From the NCBI RefSeq assembly GCF_004331175.1, contig NZ_SJOD01000002.1, positions 310,001-374,000 on the forward strand: 64,000 bases of DNA. Reading direction: 5' to 3'. Numbering within the stretch: position 1 is the first letter of the stretch; each line of letters begins with the position of its first letter. The notes under the pieces were generated by a model that was not told the DNA's origin, searched no databases, and saw only the letters and a program-made list of their open reading frames with translations. The stretch comes from Acinetobacter sp. ANC 4178 (GTDB lineage Bacteria > Pseudomonadota > Gammaproteobacteria > Pseudomonadales > Moraxellaceae). The translations under genes and the position numbers were made by a program. Of this stretch, positions 16,579 through 25,888 are shown piece after piece.

Positions 16579-18027
16579 ATGAACAGTCAAACAAAAACAA
16601 CAGCAATGACACCACATGCTTTTGATCTTCAATACTTACACGACGTACTTGAACAACAAAAGCATGCTTACCAACGTTATCCTTTACCAACAGCAAAGGA
16701 ACGTATTGATCGTTTAGCACGGCTTAAGCGTATCTTGGTTAAGTACCAAGATCAATTCGCTGAAGCAATCAACCTCGATTATGGTAACCGTTCTATTGCT
16801 GAAACCAAAATCGGTGAATTACTCACTTGCCTCGAGCAGATTAAATATTATAGCAAGCATTTAGCAAAATGGATGAAGCCCTCTAAGCGACACGTCGGAA
16901 TCATCCATCAACCTGCCAAAGCTTGGGTGCAATATCAACCTTTAGGCATCATCGGGATTATTGCGCCTTGGAACTATCCTTTATTGCTCTCGGTTGGCCC
17001 ACTGATTTGTGCTTTGGCTGCTGGCAACCATGCCATGATTAAAGTTTCAAGCTCATCCTCTAATTTTGGTCGTGTGCTTGAACTGGCGTTATCTGAAATT
17101 TTCCCACAAGAGTTGGTGGCGGTCATAAATGGTGGTGGCAGTATTTCAGATGCCTTTAGCCATTTGGCTTTTGACAAAATTATATTTACAGGCTCAACCA
17201 ATGTTGGCAAAACCGTGATGGCGGCAGCATCGGAAAATTTAGTTCCTGTGATTCTTGAATTGGGTGGTAAATCCCCAGTCTTGGTGCACCCTTCTATTGA
17301 TTTAGAGGATGTCGCACAGCGCGTTGCCGTCGGTAAATTGTGGAATGCAGGTCAAACCTGTGTGGCACCAGATTTTATGTTCTTGCCAAAGGGCAAAACC
17401 CAAGAGTTTATTGAAAAGTTTCAAGCTTGCGTTTTAGAGATGTATCCGAATTTTAAAGAGAATCTGGATTACACTTCTATTATTAATGACAAACAATACC
17501 GACGCATTCAAGGCTATCTGGAAGATGCTCAAGCGCATGGTGCACAAATTATTGCCATTAACCCACTGCACGAAGACCTACACGAGGTGCGTAAAATTGC
17601 CCCAACAATCGTCGCAGGCGTCACACCAGACATGCAGATTATGCAGAATGAAATCTTTGGCCCGCTTTTACCGATCATGGAATATGATCAAATAGATGAT
17701 GTAATCGACTTTATTAATAGCCGTCCACGTCCACTTGCTTTATACTACTTCGACTTTGATCAGGCGCGTGCGAATTATGTCGCACAGCGTACCCATTCAG
17801 GGCATTTTGGACAAAACACGGTATTAACCCATGTTGCACAAGACGATTTACCATTTGGTGGCGTTGGTGCATCAGGAATGGGCAAGTATCATGGTCCAGA
17901 AGGTTTCTTCAGTTTGTCGCATGAACGGTCTATGATGTCGAATCCAAAGCTATATAGCTTTAAATACATCCTCCCACCGTTTAATAAGCCGATTCACAAA
18001 TTGATTTTGAAAACTCTTCTTCGCTAA
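16579..18027 (+). CDS. Aldehyde dehydrogenase, coniferyl-aldehyde type
   Basis: 482 residues of the ALDH superfamily. Visible are the substrate-binding Asn region IAPWNYPLLLSVGPL, the NAD loop GSTNVGKTVMAAA, the general base Glu in LELGGKSP, and the catalytic Cys in NAGQTCVAPD. Its length, the absence of a membrane anchor and the QPLGIIGIIAPWNYP context place it with class-3-like/coniferyl aldehyde dehydrogenases, which oxidise aromatic or medium- to long-chain aldehydes to acids. The C-terminus (PPFNKPIHKLILKTLLR) is basic and hydrophobic and might touch the membrane. Probably repressed by the divergent TetR protein. Confidence 0.88.
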   Translation: MNSQTKTTAMTPHAFDLQYLHDVLEQQKHAYQRYPLPTAKERIDRLARLKRILVKYQDQFAEAINLDYGNRSIAETKIGELLTCLEQIKYYSKHLAKWMKPSKRHVGIIHQPAKAWVQYQPLGIIGIIAPWNYPLLLSVGPLICALAAGNHAMIKVSSSSSNFGRVLELALSEIFPQELVAVINGGGSISDAFSHLAFDKIIFTGSTNVGKTVMAAASENLVPVILELGGKSPVLVHPSIDLEDVAQRVAVGKLWNAGQTCVAPDFMFLPKGKTQEFIEKFQACVLEMYPNFKENLDYTSIINDKQYRRIQGYLEDAQAHGAQIIAINPLHEDLHEVRKIAPTIVAGVTPDMQIMQNEIFGPLLPIMEYDQIDDVIDFINSRPRPLALYYFDFDQARANYVAQRTHSGHFGQNTVLTHVAQDDLPFGGVGASGMGKYHGPEGFFSLSHERSMMSNPKLYSFKYILPPFNKPIHKLILKTLLR

Positions 18028-18074
18028 GTGATCAAGGCATGATCTATCGCGTTGGATCATGTCCCGTTTTATTA

Positions 18075-18103
18075 AAAATCGCTTGTCTTTTAAGCGCATT
18101 TTT
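18075..18103 (+). terminator. Terminator-like hairpin after the aldehyde dehydrogenase gene
   Basis: AAAAATCGCTT pairs with AAGCG(C)ATTTTT with one bulged base. The T run and the rpmB promoter overlap it, so the strength is uncertain. Confidence 0.45.
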
Positions 18104-18111
18104 GTTATAAA
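18083..18111 (+). promoter_or_regulatory. rpmB-rpmG promoter
   Basis: TTGTCT (18083-18088) and TATAAA (18106-18111) with a 17-base spacer, giving a leader of about 70 bases before rpmB. Confidence 0.65.
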
Positions 18112-18188
18112 ACGCCCCTTGAATGATTTCATCCGTTTACTTTTAATGACTAGCGCACAATCGGTGCTGTCTAGCAATGGAGTTCACC

Positions 18189-18425
18189 ATGTCTAAGGTT
18201 TGCCAAGTTACCGGCAAGCGTCCAGTCGTTGGCAACAACGTCTCGCACGCCAATAACAAAACCAAACGCCGGTTCGAGCCGAACCTGCATCACCACCGTT
18301 TCTGGTTAGAAAGCGAAAAACGTTTCGTACGTCTTCGTTTAACCACTAAGGGTATGCGTATTATCGACAAATTGGGCATTGAAAAGGTTGTTGCTGACCT
18401 TCGTGCTCAAGGTCAAAAGATCTAA
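18189..18425 (+). CDS. rpmB: Ribosomal protein bL28
   Basis: 78 residues from the ATG at 18189, the usual length; an in-frame ATG four codons upstream (18177) would give a non-conserved extension. [21 protein letters not shown] and the basic [16 protein letters not shown] are typical of bL28 in gammaproteobacteria. A large-subunit protein needed for 70S assembly. It forms a two-gene operon with rpmG, as in most gammaproteobacteria. Confidence 0.97.
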
Positions 18426-18437
18426 GGAGTCTGAACC

Positions 18438-18593
18438 ATGCGTGATAAAATTCGCTTAGTTTCTACTGCTGGTACAGGTTATTTCTATACCACGACTAAG
18501 AACAAACGTACTATGCCGGAAAAAATGGAAATCAAAAAATTTGATCCAAAAATCCGTCAACACGTAATCTTCAAAGAAGCTAAAATTAAATAA
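18438..18593 (+). CDS. rpmG: Ribosomal protein bL33
   Basis: 51 residues, starting [20 protein letters not shown] and ending [18 protein letters not shown]. There are no CxxC pairs, so this is the zinc-free form. It follows rpmB by 12 bases, with AAGGAG in the gap as its ribosome site. A strong terminator ends the operon. Confidence 0.97.
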   Translation: MRDKIRLVSTAGTGYFYTTTKNKRTMPEKMEIKKFDPKIRQHVIFKEAKIK

Positions 18594-18610
18594 TTTTAGC
18601 TTCTTAAAAA

Positions 18611-18640
18611 AAAACGACCTAATCTTAGGTCGTTTTTTTT
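18611..18640 (+). terminator. Intrinsic terminator of rpmB-rpmG
   Basis: ACGACCT and AGGTCGT pair around AATCTT, followed by seven or more T residues. Confidence 0.92.
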
Positions 18641-18737
18641 GCATTTTTTTTATGCATCTTGATAAACTTAAAACAATTTTTGGCATTCTTTGTGCTTATT
18701 TTCTTTTCACCCTTAACCTGTGTTTAAGGAGTTTTTA

Positions 18738-20456
18738 GTGCCACATAATGTAGATCTCATCATACTACTGGCTTTTGGGTTTGGGCTCGCACTTATTTTT
18801 GGTTACCTTGCTGCCCGTTTACGCCTCCCTCCACTGATTGGGTATTTAGTTGCTGGCATTATTCTGAGCCCAAATACCCCAGGAATTGTTGCGGACATTC
18901 AACTCGCCAACCAACTTGCCGAACTGGGTGTTATGTTCCTGATGTTTGGGGTCGGCATGCACTTTTCGCTGAATGATCTCTTACAAGTCCGACGCATTGC
19001 ACTGCCGGGTGCCATTTTACAAATTGCCGTGGCAACACTATTAGGACTTGGGGTTTCCATGCTTTGGGGATGGAGCTTTGGTTCAGCACTGGTATTCGGT
19101 CTAAGTTTATCGTGTGCCAGTACTGTGGTATTACTCAAAGCCCTAGGTGATCGAGGTCTACTCAATTCAGTCAACGGTAAAATTGCGGTGGGCTGGCTCT
19201 TGGTTGAAGATCTGGTCATGGTCTTGGTGTTGGTCTTACTCCCTGCAACAGCGGTATTGCTGGGTGGTGAATCCATAACTACTCACGGTGGCAATGATAA
19301 TATTTGGCTCACCTTGGGACTGACGTTATTAAAAGTTGCAGGCTTCATTGCCTTTATGCTGATTGTCGGTAAACGTTTAGTACCGATGATTATGCAGGTA
19401 GTTGCGCGTTTGGGTTCTCGTGAGCTGTTTACCCTCACTGTAGTTGCTGCCGCTGTTTCGATTGCTTTTGGTGCTTATAAAGTCTTTGGCGTTTCTATGG
19501 CGCTTGGCGCATTCTTTGCCGGTATGGTGGTGAAAGAATCTGATTTTAGCCATCGTGCCGAAGAAGAAACCCTGCCTTTACGTGAAATCTTTTCCATCCT
19601 GTTTTTTGTTTCGGTTGGTATGCTGTTTGATCCACGTATTTTATGGGAACAACCCGAACATGTCTTGGCGGTCGTTGCCATTATTATGATTGGTAAAACC
19701 ATTGCTGCGATGGCACTGGTGCTTTTTTTCCGCTACCCAATCAATACCGCCCTGACCGTTGGCGCGAGTTTGGCGCAAATTGGCGAGTTCTCCTTCATTC
19801 TTGCCACTTTAGGACTCTCGTTAAAACTGCTTTCTCTTGAAGGGCAAAACTTGATTTTGGCAGGTGCGCTCATTTCCATTACCTTAAACTCCTTTATTTT
19901 CTCTGCAATAGAACCCATTCAAAACTGGATTCGTGAGCGCTCATCTCTGGCACGCTTGCTAGAACGCAGTGGCGACCCACTCGCGATGTTACCCGATGAA
20001 GTTTCACAAGATTATTTACGGGATCAGGTGGTCATTGTCGGTCATGGTGAAGTCGGACGTCGCATTACCAAAACACTTATGGCGGAAGACATTAAAGTGG
20101 TGATTGCGGAAGAAAACCGTGAAATTGTGGAAAATCTGCGTGAGAAAGGGATTGCAGCTGTTTCTGGTGTTGCAACCGAACCTGGGGTACTGATTCAAGC
20201 CCATATTCAACATGCGCGCTTATTGGTGCTATCCCCTATGGATATTATTGATATCCATAAAATTGTTGATATTGCTAAAACTCTAAATCCGCAAATTCAG
20301 GTGCTGATTTGTGCAGAAAGCAAACAAGAAGCTGACGTTATTCGTAGAGAAAACATTGGGGATGTGTATTTTGCCAAAGAGGAAATGGCAAAAAATATGA
20401 GCAATCATATTCTCAATCAAATTGAAATCGCACATCATCAAGCCCCCAGCCATTAA
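18738..20456 (+). CDS. Kef/YbaL-type cation:proton antiporter with RCK (TrkA-N) domain
   Basis: 572 residues from a GTG at 18738. AAGGAG at 18726-18731, six bases upstream, decides this start; a GTG at 18720 would place the ribosome site inside the gene. About twelve membrane helices of the CPA2 family (RLPPLIGYLVAGIILSPNTPG near residue 30; SCASTVVLLKALGDRG) are followed by a cytoplasmic Rossmann RCK domain starting at about residue 425 (VVIVGHGEVGRRI). Members export potassium or sodium in exchange for protons and can be gated by nucleotides or glutathione adducts. It lacks a linked KefF or KefG partner, so YbaL-like is the better comparison. Confidence 0.85.
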   Translation: MPHNVDLIILLAFGFGLALIFGYLAARLRLPPLIGYLVAGIILSPNTPGIVADIQLANQLAELGVMFLMFGVGMHFSLNDLLQVRRIALPGAILQIAVATLLGLGVSMLWGWSFGSALVFGLSLSCASTVVLLKALGDRGLLNSVNGKIAVGWLLVEDLVMVLVLVLLPATAVLLGGESITTHGGNDNIWLTLGLTLLKVAGFIAFMLIVGKRLVPMIMQVVARLGSRELFTLTVVAAAVSIAFGAYKVFGVSMALGAFFAGMVVKESDFSHRAEEETLPLREIFSILFFVSVGMLFDPRILWEQPEHVLAVVAIIMIGKTIAAMALVLFFRYPINTALTVGASLAQIGEFSFILATLGLSLKLLSLEGQNLILAGALISITLNSFIFSAIEPIQNWIRERSSLARLLERSGDPLAMLPDEVSQDYLRDQVVIVGHGEVGRRITKTLMAEDIKVVIAEENREIVENLREKGIAAVSGVATEPGVLIQAHIQHARLLVLSPMDIIDIHKIVDIAKTLNPQIQVLICAESKQEADVIRRENIGDVYFAKEEMAKNMSNHILNQIEIAHHQAPSH

Positions 20457-20480
20457 GCATCTCACTCAATCTTGAACATA

Positions 20481-20507
20481 AAAAAGCGCACTTCATGTGC
20501 GCTTTTT
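20481..20507. terminator. Bidirectional terminator
   Basis: An 11-bp perfect stem AAAAAGCGCAC / GTGCGCTTTTT around TTCAT, between convergent genes. Confidence 0.92.
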
Positions 20508-20520
20508 AAGCCAATATGGA

Positions 20521-20799
20521 TTAGCTCATAAACTGTGGTTTTTCGTCTACAACCTCGGCTTGCCATTCATTCACTTGTTTTTCAAGCAAGCCAAATAAAG
20601 CAGCCTGAATCATGTGCTGTGCAATCACGGTTGTTTGGTCACCCAATAACGCTTTAACTTCTTCGTTAAACTGAATTTTGACCAAAGGTTCTTTTTCCGA
20701 GCCCGCGTTTCGCAACGCCAACTCACCACCTTCAAGTTGAACCAACTCTAGAACCGCGTCCTGATTCCCAAATAATTCTTTCAATTGCTCTATAGACAT
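20521..20799 (-). CDS. Conserved-looking 92-residue protein of unknown function
   Basis: From the ATG at 20799, with GGAGGAAC just upstream; a start at 20841 would leave that ribosome site inside the gene. The protein is acidic and soluble: MSIEQLKELFGNQDAVLELV, then a strand region with EGGELALRNAG, and a C-terminal helix AQHMIQAALFGLLEKQ. No domain is recognised. It may share a transcript with the DUF6586-like gene 109 bases upstream on the same strand. Confidence 0.6.
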   Translation of the reverse strand: MSIEQLKELFGNQDAVLELVQLEGGELALRNAGSEKEPLVKIQFNEEVKALLGDQTTVIAQHMIQAALFGLLEKQVNEWQAEVVDEKPQFMS

Positions 20800-20908
20800 A
20801 TGTTCCTCCATGTTCAACATGGTGGCAAAGGCCTGTTGCACTTTGCATCGCTTAGACTAATTAATATCGGGTCAAAAATCTAAACTTCAAGCACTCGCCA
20901 TCTTTTCC

Positions 20909-21412
20909 TTAAAATTCGACCATCTCGTTACGAAAACCATCAATCAGCTGAGTCAAATCACGATGCCACTCACGTAAAATTTTCGTATCTGGCAACCATG
21001 CCTGAGGCGTTTGCGTCACCTTAATAATTAAGTTGGAAGAGGTTTCATCTTCTGGTTCTGGTGCACTTGGTTCTGGTGCATACTGACACATCCGATAAGC
21101 ACGTTTCAGTTCTGCAATAAAGCCATCTTTAGAAAGCTGCTGCATGACCACCACCTCAGGAGAAACTTGGCCCTTGGCAGCCATTTGTTCTTCAATTGAC
21201 TTTAACGTCGGCTGGAAGTCATTTAAACGGTAATAACGCACCAACTCCTGCAAGAACGCGAGCACTGCGCCATGCAAATGAAAAACCGCAGCTTCACGGT
21301 AAGCTTGGGCTTGTTGAATATGATCGATTTGCTCTGCTTGCTGGCACGACAAACGTGCAAAATATAATTTCTGGTTGGTTCGGTCGGCATGAAAGCGAGC
21401 TACACGAGACAT
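20909..21412 (-). CDS. DUF6586-like helical protein
   Basis: 167 residues, mostly helical. The start SRVARFHADRTNQKLYFARL resembles the DUF6586 family found in pseudomonads and relatives, which begin with a Asn-Gln-Lys-Leu-Tyr-Phe-Ala pattern. A Pro/Glu-rich linker at about residues 112-122 separates two helical parts. No catalytic residues or membrane segments are seen; function unknown. Confidence 0.6.
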   Translation of the reverse strand: MSRVARFHADRTNQKLYFARLSCQQAEQIDHIQQAQAYREAAVFHLHGAVLAFLQELVRYYRLNDFQPTLKSIEEQMAAKGQVSPEVVVMQQLSKDGFIAELKRAYRMCQYAPEPSAPEPEDETSSNLIIKVTQTPQAWLPDTKILREWHRDLTQLIDGFRNEMVEF

Positions 21413-21508
21413 ACAATTTTCCTAATTTTGGGGCATTTGTTTCAGGTCTAAGATTAAACTTAATTGAATTCAATGCACAATAAAAAATTACACCGCATCC
21501 AATTCTAC

Positions 21509-21850
21509 TCAATAAATTTTTCTTCGAGCTGGTATATCCACAGGAGGATGAATAGGCCTAACGTTTTCAATGACCCAAGCCCAATAGCCATCTTCCCAAT
21601 AGTTTGCTTTAGCCTGTTCAATCTCACTTTTCTGCCAAGCATGAACAGATGAAATATCCACCCATGCAACTGCTCGACCTAATTCCTCATCGCCATGTTT
21701 GTTCAAATAGTGAGTATTTTCGACAATGATTAAATTTTTAAGAGGAAGTTGCTCAGGTCGCCAAGAGCGAATTTCTAATGTCTTTACACCTTGAGCAATA
21801 TATTCACCAGATGGAGCCACTATAGAGAGTGCTTGATACAACTTTCTCAT
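21509..21850 (-). CDS. ASCH-domain protein
   Basis: 113 residues. QALSIVAPSGEYIAQGVKTLEIRSW matches the ASCH motif that binds RNA in PUA-like folds, followed by NLIIVEN and GRAVAWVDI strands and a C-terminal VIENVRPIHPP segment. ASCH proteins act as RNA-binding regulators or as small nucleases/amidohydrolases, so the exact function is open. Next to an RRM protein gene transcribed in the same direction, which also suggests RNA biology. Confidence 0.75.
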   Translation of the reverse strand: MRKLYQALSIVAPSGEYIAQGVKTLEIRSWRPEQLPLKNLIIVENTHYLNKHGDEELGRAVAWVDISSVHAWQKSEIEQAKANYWEDGYWAWVIENVRPIHPPVDIPARRKIY

Positions 21851-21861
21851 TATTTTCCCCT

Positions 21862-21885
21862 AAAAAAAGGAGCATCAATTGCTCC
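21862..21885 (-). terminator. Intrinsic terminator of the RRM gene
   Basis: GGAGCA and TGCTCC pair around 5 bases; the minus strand then reads seven T residues. Confidence 0.85.
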
Positions 21886-21892
21886 TCTTTAC

Positions 21893-22153
21893 TTAGGCTT
21901 CTGGCTTCTCAGGCTTATTTTCCGCCTGCTTTACACGAATCCCTGTGCCATGTAAACGTAAGGTATTTAAACCTTTAATCGCTTTCACCGCTTCACGGCC
22001 ATGCGGCATATCTACAAAAGCAAAGCCTTTAGATTTACCTGTTTCGGCATCTAGCACCAATTGACAAGTCTCTACTGTGCCATATTGTTGAAACAGTTTC
22101 AGTAACTCAGCTTCTGTCACGGTACGTTCTAAATTACGAACTAAAATTTTCAT
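21893..22153 (-). CDS. RRM-type RNA-binding protein
   Basis: 86 residues forming a single RNA recognition motif: RNP2 as ILVRNL (residues 3-8) and RNP1 as KGFAFVDM (residues about 42-49), then a charged tail. This is the short bacterial RRM class related to cyanobacterial Rbp and plant GRPs, often cold-induced. It probably binds single-stranded RNA. Its own terminator separates it from the ASCH gene. Confidence 0.92.
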   Translation of the reverse strand: MKILVRNLERTVTEAELLKLFQQYGTVETCQLVLDAETGKSKGFAFVDMPHGREAVKAIKGLNTLRLHGTGIRVKQAENKPEKPEA

Positions 22154-22251
22154 TTAACAACCTTCAAAAATAGGCAAAATCATCAAAAAGCAATCGCCTA
22201 CGCTACTTTCTGAACATTGCACATCAAATACCACAATGTAATCTGTTTAGT

Positions 22252-24240
22252 TTAATCGAGATTAATCCCAAAATCTAAATTAATCGACTGGCGCTCAATT
22301 AAGGCACTTTTCACCGTTTGCTGCTGTGGTTTATGGTGGGTTTCCAATGTACATAAATTTCGGGTCAGATCATTTAAAAAGTAACTGTCAACTTTACGCC
22401 CTTGTTCATCCACCACGTCTCGCGCCCACAGATTCAGATTTTGCTTGGTGAGAATAAGTTCATTCTGCGCACGCGTCAGTGCCACATAGAGTACCCGACG
22501 TTCTTCTTCGACCGCGTCAAAATCACCCTGAGCACGTGCATGTGGGTACTGTCCAGCCGTTACATTTGCGACATAACATACTTTCTGCTCCGTACCTTTG
22601 GCAGAATGGATAGTAATTAATGTGACCACATCTGTATCGGACTGGCGTTCAATTTCAGAAATGGAGACAGGATCAAGTACATATTCCTCAAGAAACTCGC
22701 TCAATTGCCCATGTTTGGACGCCAATTGTTTGACCAATTCAAAGTCCCCTTGGCGACGGTTCCAGTCTTTTTTATAGTTCTCGGCCAATTGCGCTTCAAG
22801 GGCTTGAATACCTAAACTGACACACGCTTGCACGTCTTGTTTCAGCACTGTCATTTGCTTCATGATCAACAAAGTTTCAGCGGGAATACGACCAAATTTG
22901 TCTAATTGATTAAAGATCACATCAAACTCAGGCTCCAGTAAAAGTTGCTGAGCTAGACGACTTGCCCCCACATCTCCCACCCCATTCCATAAGGTGAGAA
23001 AACGCATCCATGCAATATCATCTAAAGGATTGGCAATCACGCGCAGCAAACTGAGTAAATCTTTCACATGCGCAGTTTCAAGCAGTTTCATCCCGCCAAT
23101 AAAACGATAAGGAACATTGGCCGCTATACACGCCGCCTCAATATGCCGCGCTGCAAAGCTAGAGCGGACCAAGACCATATGATCCGACCATTTCTGCCCC
23201 TGCAAATAATGGCGCTCTTTAATATCAATTGCGATCCATTTGGCTTCATCAAACTCATTCGGAAAAATATGCATGCGGGGTTTTACACCCTCGCCCCGAT
23301 AGGCATCTAGACGCTTGTCATATTGAATTTCAGATTGATCGAGCAACCAATTGGAGAGGTCTAAAATTTCTTGGGTGGAACGATAGTTTTGCTCAAGTTT
23401 AAACACTTGGGCATTCGGCACACGCTCTTTAAAATGATGAATATTTTCAAAATCCGCCCCACGAAAGCCGTAGATGGATTGTGCATCATCGCCAACACAG
23501 AACAGACTCACTTGATCTTTCAAGGGTTCAAGCAATGCCCACTGTAGGGGATTGGTGTCTTGCATCTCATCCACCAGCATGTGCTTGCAGATGGATGCGA
23601 CATAATCAACCAAGCCTTCAGATTGATCGAGCGCTGACGCTACAATCGCCAAAATATCATCATAGTCCAGAAAGCTACGCGCACGCTTGCGTGTCTCATA
23701 CTCTTGCATGATCTTGGCGATTTGATCCTTAAATGCCAAATATTCAGGATGTTGCTTTTCTAAAGCATCACTCAATTTCTGACGGGTATTGCGTGCAAAA
23801 GAATACAAATCACACAGCTCTTGTGGTTTAGGCAACTGATTGGGATTTTTCTTATCATCTTTTCCGCGAATCAGACGGAACATCATCAGTTGATCATCCC
23901 GATCGATAATCGAGAATTGCTCTAGACCAAAGGCTTTCGGTACACGGCGTAGCAGGTACATACAGAACGTATGAAAAGTCGATGCACGTAGTCCTTGAGC
24001 TTGCTCCCCCAAAGCCAACTCGACCCGCGCCACAATTTCACTGGCTGAACGACGGGTAAAGGTTAAAATTTGAATTTGATTGGCAGGAATCCCTTGCTCA
24101 ATGAGATAAGCCGCACGCGCCACAATGGTTTTGGTTTTACCACAGCCAGCCCCTGCGAGCACCAGACTGTGTTGCGATGCAGTCGTGGCAGCTTGTTTTT
24201 GTTGCGGGTTTAATTCATCAATTAGGCTGGCTAAACTCAT
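22252..24240 (-). CDS. UvrD/Rep-type superfamily 1 DNA helicase
   Basis: 662 residues with the SF1A motifs in order: Walker A AGAGCGKTKT (residues about 30-39), LTFTRRSASEI (motif Ia), Walker B VDEMQDTNP, GDDAQSIYGFRGA (III), EQNYRST (IV), and ALTRAQNELIL (VI). It moves 3' to 5' on DNA, using ATP, and may act in repair or replication restart. It is shorter than UvrD (about 720) and lacks the UvrD C-terminal tail, so it is a separate paralogue. Confidence 0.88.
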   Translation of the reverse strand: MSLASLIDELNPQQKQAATTASQHSLVLAGAGCGKTKTIVARAAYLIEQGIPANQIQILTFTRRSASEIVARVELALGEQAQGLRASTFHTFCMYLLRRVPKAFGLEQFSIIDRDDQLMMFRLIRGKDDKKNPNQLPKPQELCDLYSFARNTRQKLSDALEKQHPEYLAFKDQIAKIMQEYETRKRARSFLDYDDILAIVASALDQSEGLVDYVASICKHMLVDEMQDTNPLQWALLEPLKDQVSLFCVGDDAQSIYGFRGADFENIHHFKERVPNAQVFKLEQNYRSTQEILDLSNWLLDQSEIQYDKRLDAYRGEGVKPRMHIFPNEFDEAKWIAIDIKERHYLQGQKWSDHMVLVRSSFAARHIEAACIAANVPYRFIGGMKLLETAHVKDLLSLLRVIANPLDDIAWMRFLTLWNGVGDVGASRLAQQLLLEPEFDVIFNQLDKFGRIPAETLLIMKQMTVLKQDVQACVSLGIQALEAQLAENYKKDWNRRQGDFELVKQLASKHGQLSEFLEEYVLDPVSISEIERQSDTDVVTLITIHSAKGTEQKVCYVANVTAGQYPHARAQGDFDAVEEERRVLYVALTRAQNELILTKQNLNLWARDVVDEQGRKVDSYFLNDLTRNLCTLETHHKPQQQTVKSALIERQSINLDFGINLD

Positions 24241-24651
24241 AATGTCTCATCGTACTGGGGAGATGGCTAGTTTAACAGAGCTATAGATGAATTATGAATT
24301 TTAGCCTGATGATCACGGCATTGTTTGATCTATCACAAATGAGCCGATCAAAATAAATCATTACAAATCAATAATTAGCATGACCATAGAATGAGCATTT
24401 TTTAAATCAAAGCAATTTAAATCAACCAAAATTTCTGGATTTAATTTATAAAATCTATCCAGACGGATACGCCGATTTTTAATTTCAAAAAAAATTTGAT
24501 CCGAGACAAAACGGCATGGATGCCATTCGTTGGATTAGGGTATAGGGATATATCCTCAATCCAACAAAGGATTTTTGTTACTTTTTATCCTTGAAAAGCA
24601 AGGTATTCCCTACACAAAAAGTATTTAAATTGATTGAGAATAATGTGGTAG
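24241..24651. other. 411-base intergenic region with a long hairpin
   Basis: AT-rich, no credible gene on either strand. The only clear structure is a hairpin at 24529-24565: GTTGGATT pairs with AATCCAAC, enclosing AGG...CCT with an inner GGATATATCC palindrome. It lies downstream of the glycerate kinase and upstream of the helicase on the minus strand. Confidence 0.5.
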
Positions 24652-25794
24652 TTACGGCGTTAGAGTTAAGATCCTAGCAACATTCTGACAGGTTCTTTCC
24701 AAATTCTTCTCTCCATTTTCTAAAGCTGCTTGCAAATCACAAGCACTATCCATAATACCGAAAATCGCAGTAAAACCTGCTGCATAAAGTTCCTCTATGC
24801 CCTGACCCACATAGCCTGCACAAGCAATCACAGGTTTATTCAATCTTTTGGCAACTTGAGCCACACCATAGGGTGTTTTGCCAAATTTGGTTTGAAAATC
24901 TATGCCGCCTTCACCCGTAAAGACGTAATCTGCCCGTTCAATTTTTTCAACCAATCGTGTTTCTTCTATCACAATATCTACACCTGAACGGATTTTTGCC
25001 CCTGCAAATGCCATTAAGCCAAAACCCAAGCCACCTGCGGCACCCGCACCAGCAACATGAGCATAGTCCACCTGAAGTTGCGATGTAACCAAACCAGCAA
25101 AATACTTTAGGTTCTGATCTAATTGCTCCACCATGGTTGGATTTGCCCCTTTCTGTGGAGCAAATACGTAAGCCGCACCGTGTTCACCATAGAGCGGATT
25201 ATTCACATCGCTGGCAATCAGCATCTCAACGTGTGCCAATCGAGTATCTAAATTCGATAAATCCATCTGGCTAATCTGATGTAATTGCCCGCCACCCTGA
25301 ACCACCTCTTTTCCAGCAACATCTAAAAATCGGACACCAAGTGCTTGAGCCATGCCCATGCCTGCATCATTGGTGACACTGCCACCGAGCCCAACAATGA
25401 TTTTTGTCACACCCTGATCAAGTGCCAGTTTGATCATTTCTCCTGTCCCAAAGGTTGATGTTAAAGCTGGATTACGCTCTGAAGGCTCCAGTAAATGAAT
25501 GCCATTGGCTTTCGCCATTTCAATCACGGCCGTTTGACCTTCATCAATTAAGCCAAAATACGTCTCGACCTTCTGTTCGGTGAAAGGACCCGATACGCTA
25601 CAGCTCACCATCTCACCGTGTGCAGCAGCAACCAAAGCATCCACCGTTCCCTCACCCCCATCCGCCATCGGGACATGAATATATTCAGCATCTGGAAAAA
25701 CCCGCTGTAAGCCACGTTGCATGGCTTGGCAAGCCTGTTGTGCAGTCATACTTTCTTTAAATGCGTCTGGAGCAAGTACAAATGTTTTAGGCAT
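24652..25794 (-). CDS. garK: Glycerate 2-kinase family protein
   Basis: 380 residues of the GckA/GlxK-type glycerate kinase family: an N-terminal APDAFKESMTAQQACQAM, VPMADGGEGTVDALVAA, a glycine-rich IIVGLGGSVTNDAGMGMAQALG, and GAGAAGGLGFGLMAF. The enzyme phosphorylates D-glycerate to 2-phosphoglycerate at the end of glucarate, glyoxylate or related sugar-acid breakdown. No partner genes of such a pathway are nearby. The ATG at 25794 gives a full family N-terminus. Confidence 0.88.
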   Translation of the reverse strand: MPKTFVLAPDAFKESMTAQQACQAMQRGLQRVFPDAEYIHVPMADGGEGTVDALVAAAHGEMVSCSVSGPFTEQKVETYFGLIDEGQTAVIEMAKANGIHLLEPSERNPALTSTFGTGEMIKLALDQGVTKIIVGLGGSVTNDAGMGMAQALGVRFLDVAGKEVVQGGGQLHQISQMDLSNLDTRLAHVEMLIASDVNNPLYGEHGAAYVFAPQKGANPTMVEQLDQNLKYFAGLVTSQLQVDYAHVAGAGAAGGLGFGLMAFAGAKIRSGVDIVIEETRLVEKIERADYVFTGEGGIDFQTKFGKTPYGVAQVAKRLNKPVIACAGYVGQGIEELYAAGFTAIFGIMDSACDLQAALENGEKNLERTCQNVARILTLTP

Positions 25795-25838
25795 AACAGT
25801 TCTGTTTTTTTAAGATTAATTACACCCGATCATACGCA

Positions 25839-25865
25839 ATAAAAAAGAGTGCATATAGCACTCTT
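25839..25865 (-). terminator. Intrinsic terminator of the HdeD-like gene
   Basis: AAGAGTGC and GCACTCTT pair around ATATA; on the minus strand a T run of six follows. Confidence 0.88.
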
Positions 25866-25888
25866 GATCAACTTAATCGGCCCTAGTA

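Noticed and set aside
21196..21483. 95-residue plus-strand frame opposite the DUF6586-like gene
   Set aside because: It is the shadow of a clear minus-strand gene, with no ribosome site or family signal.
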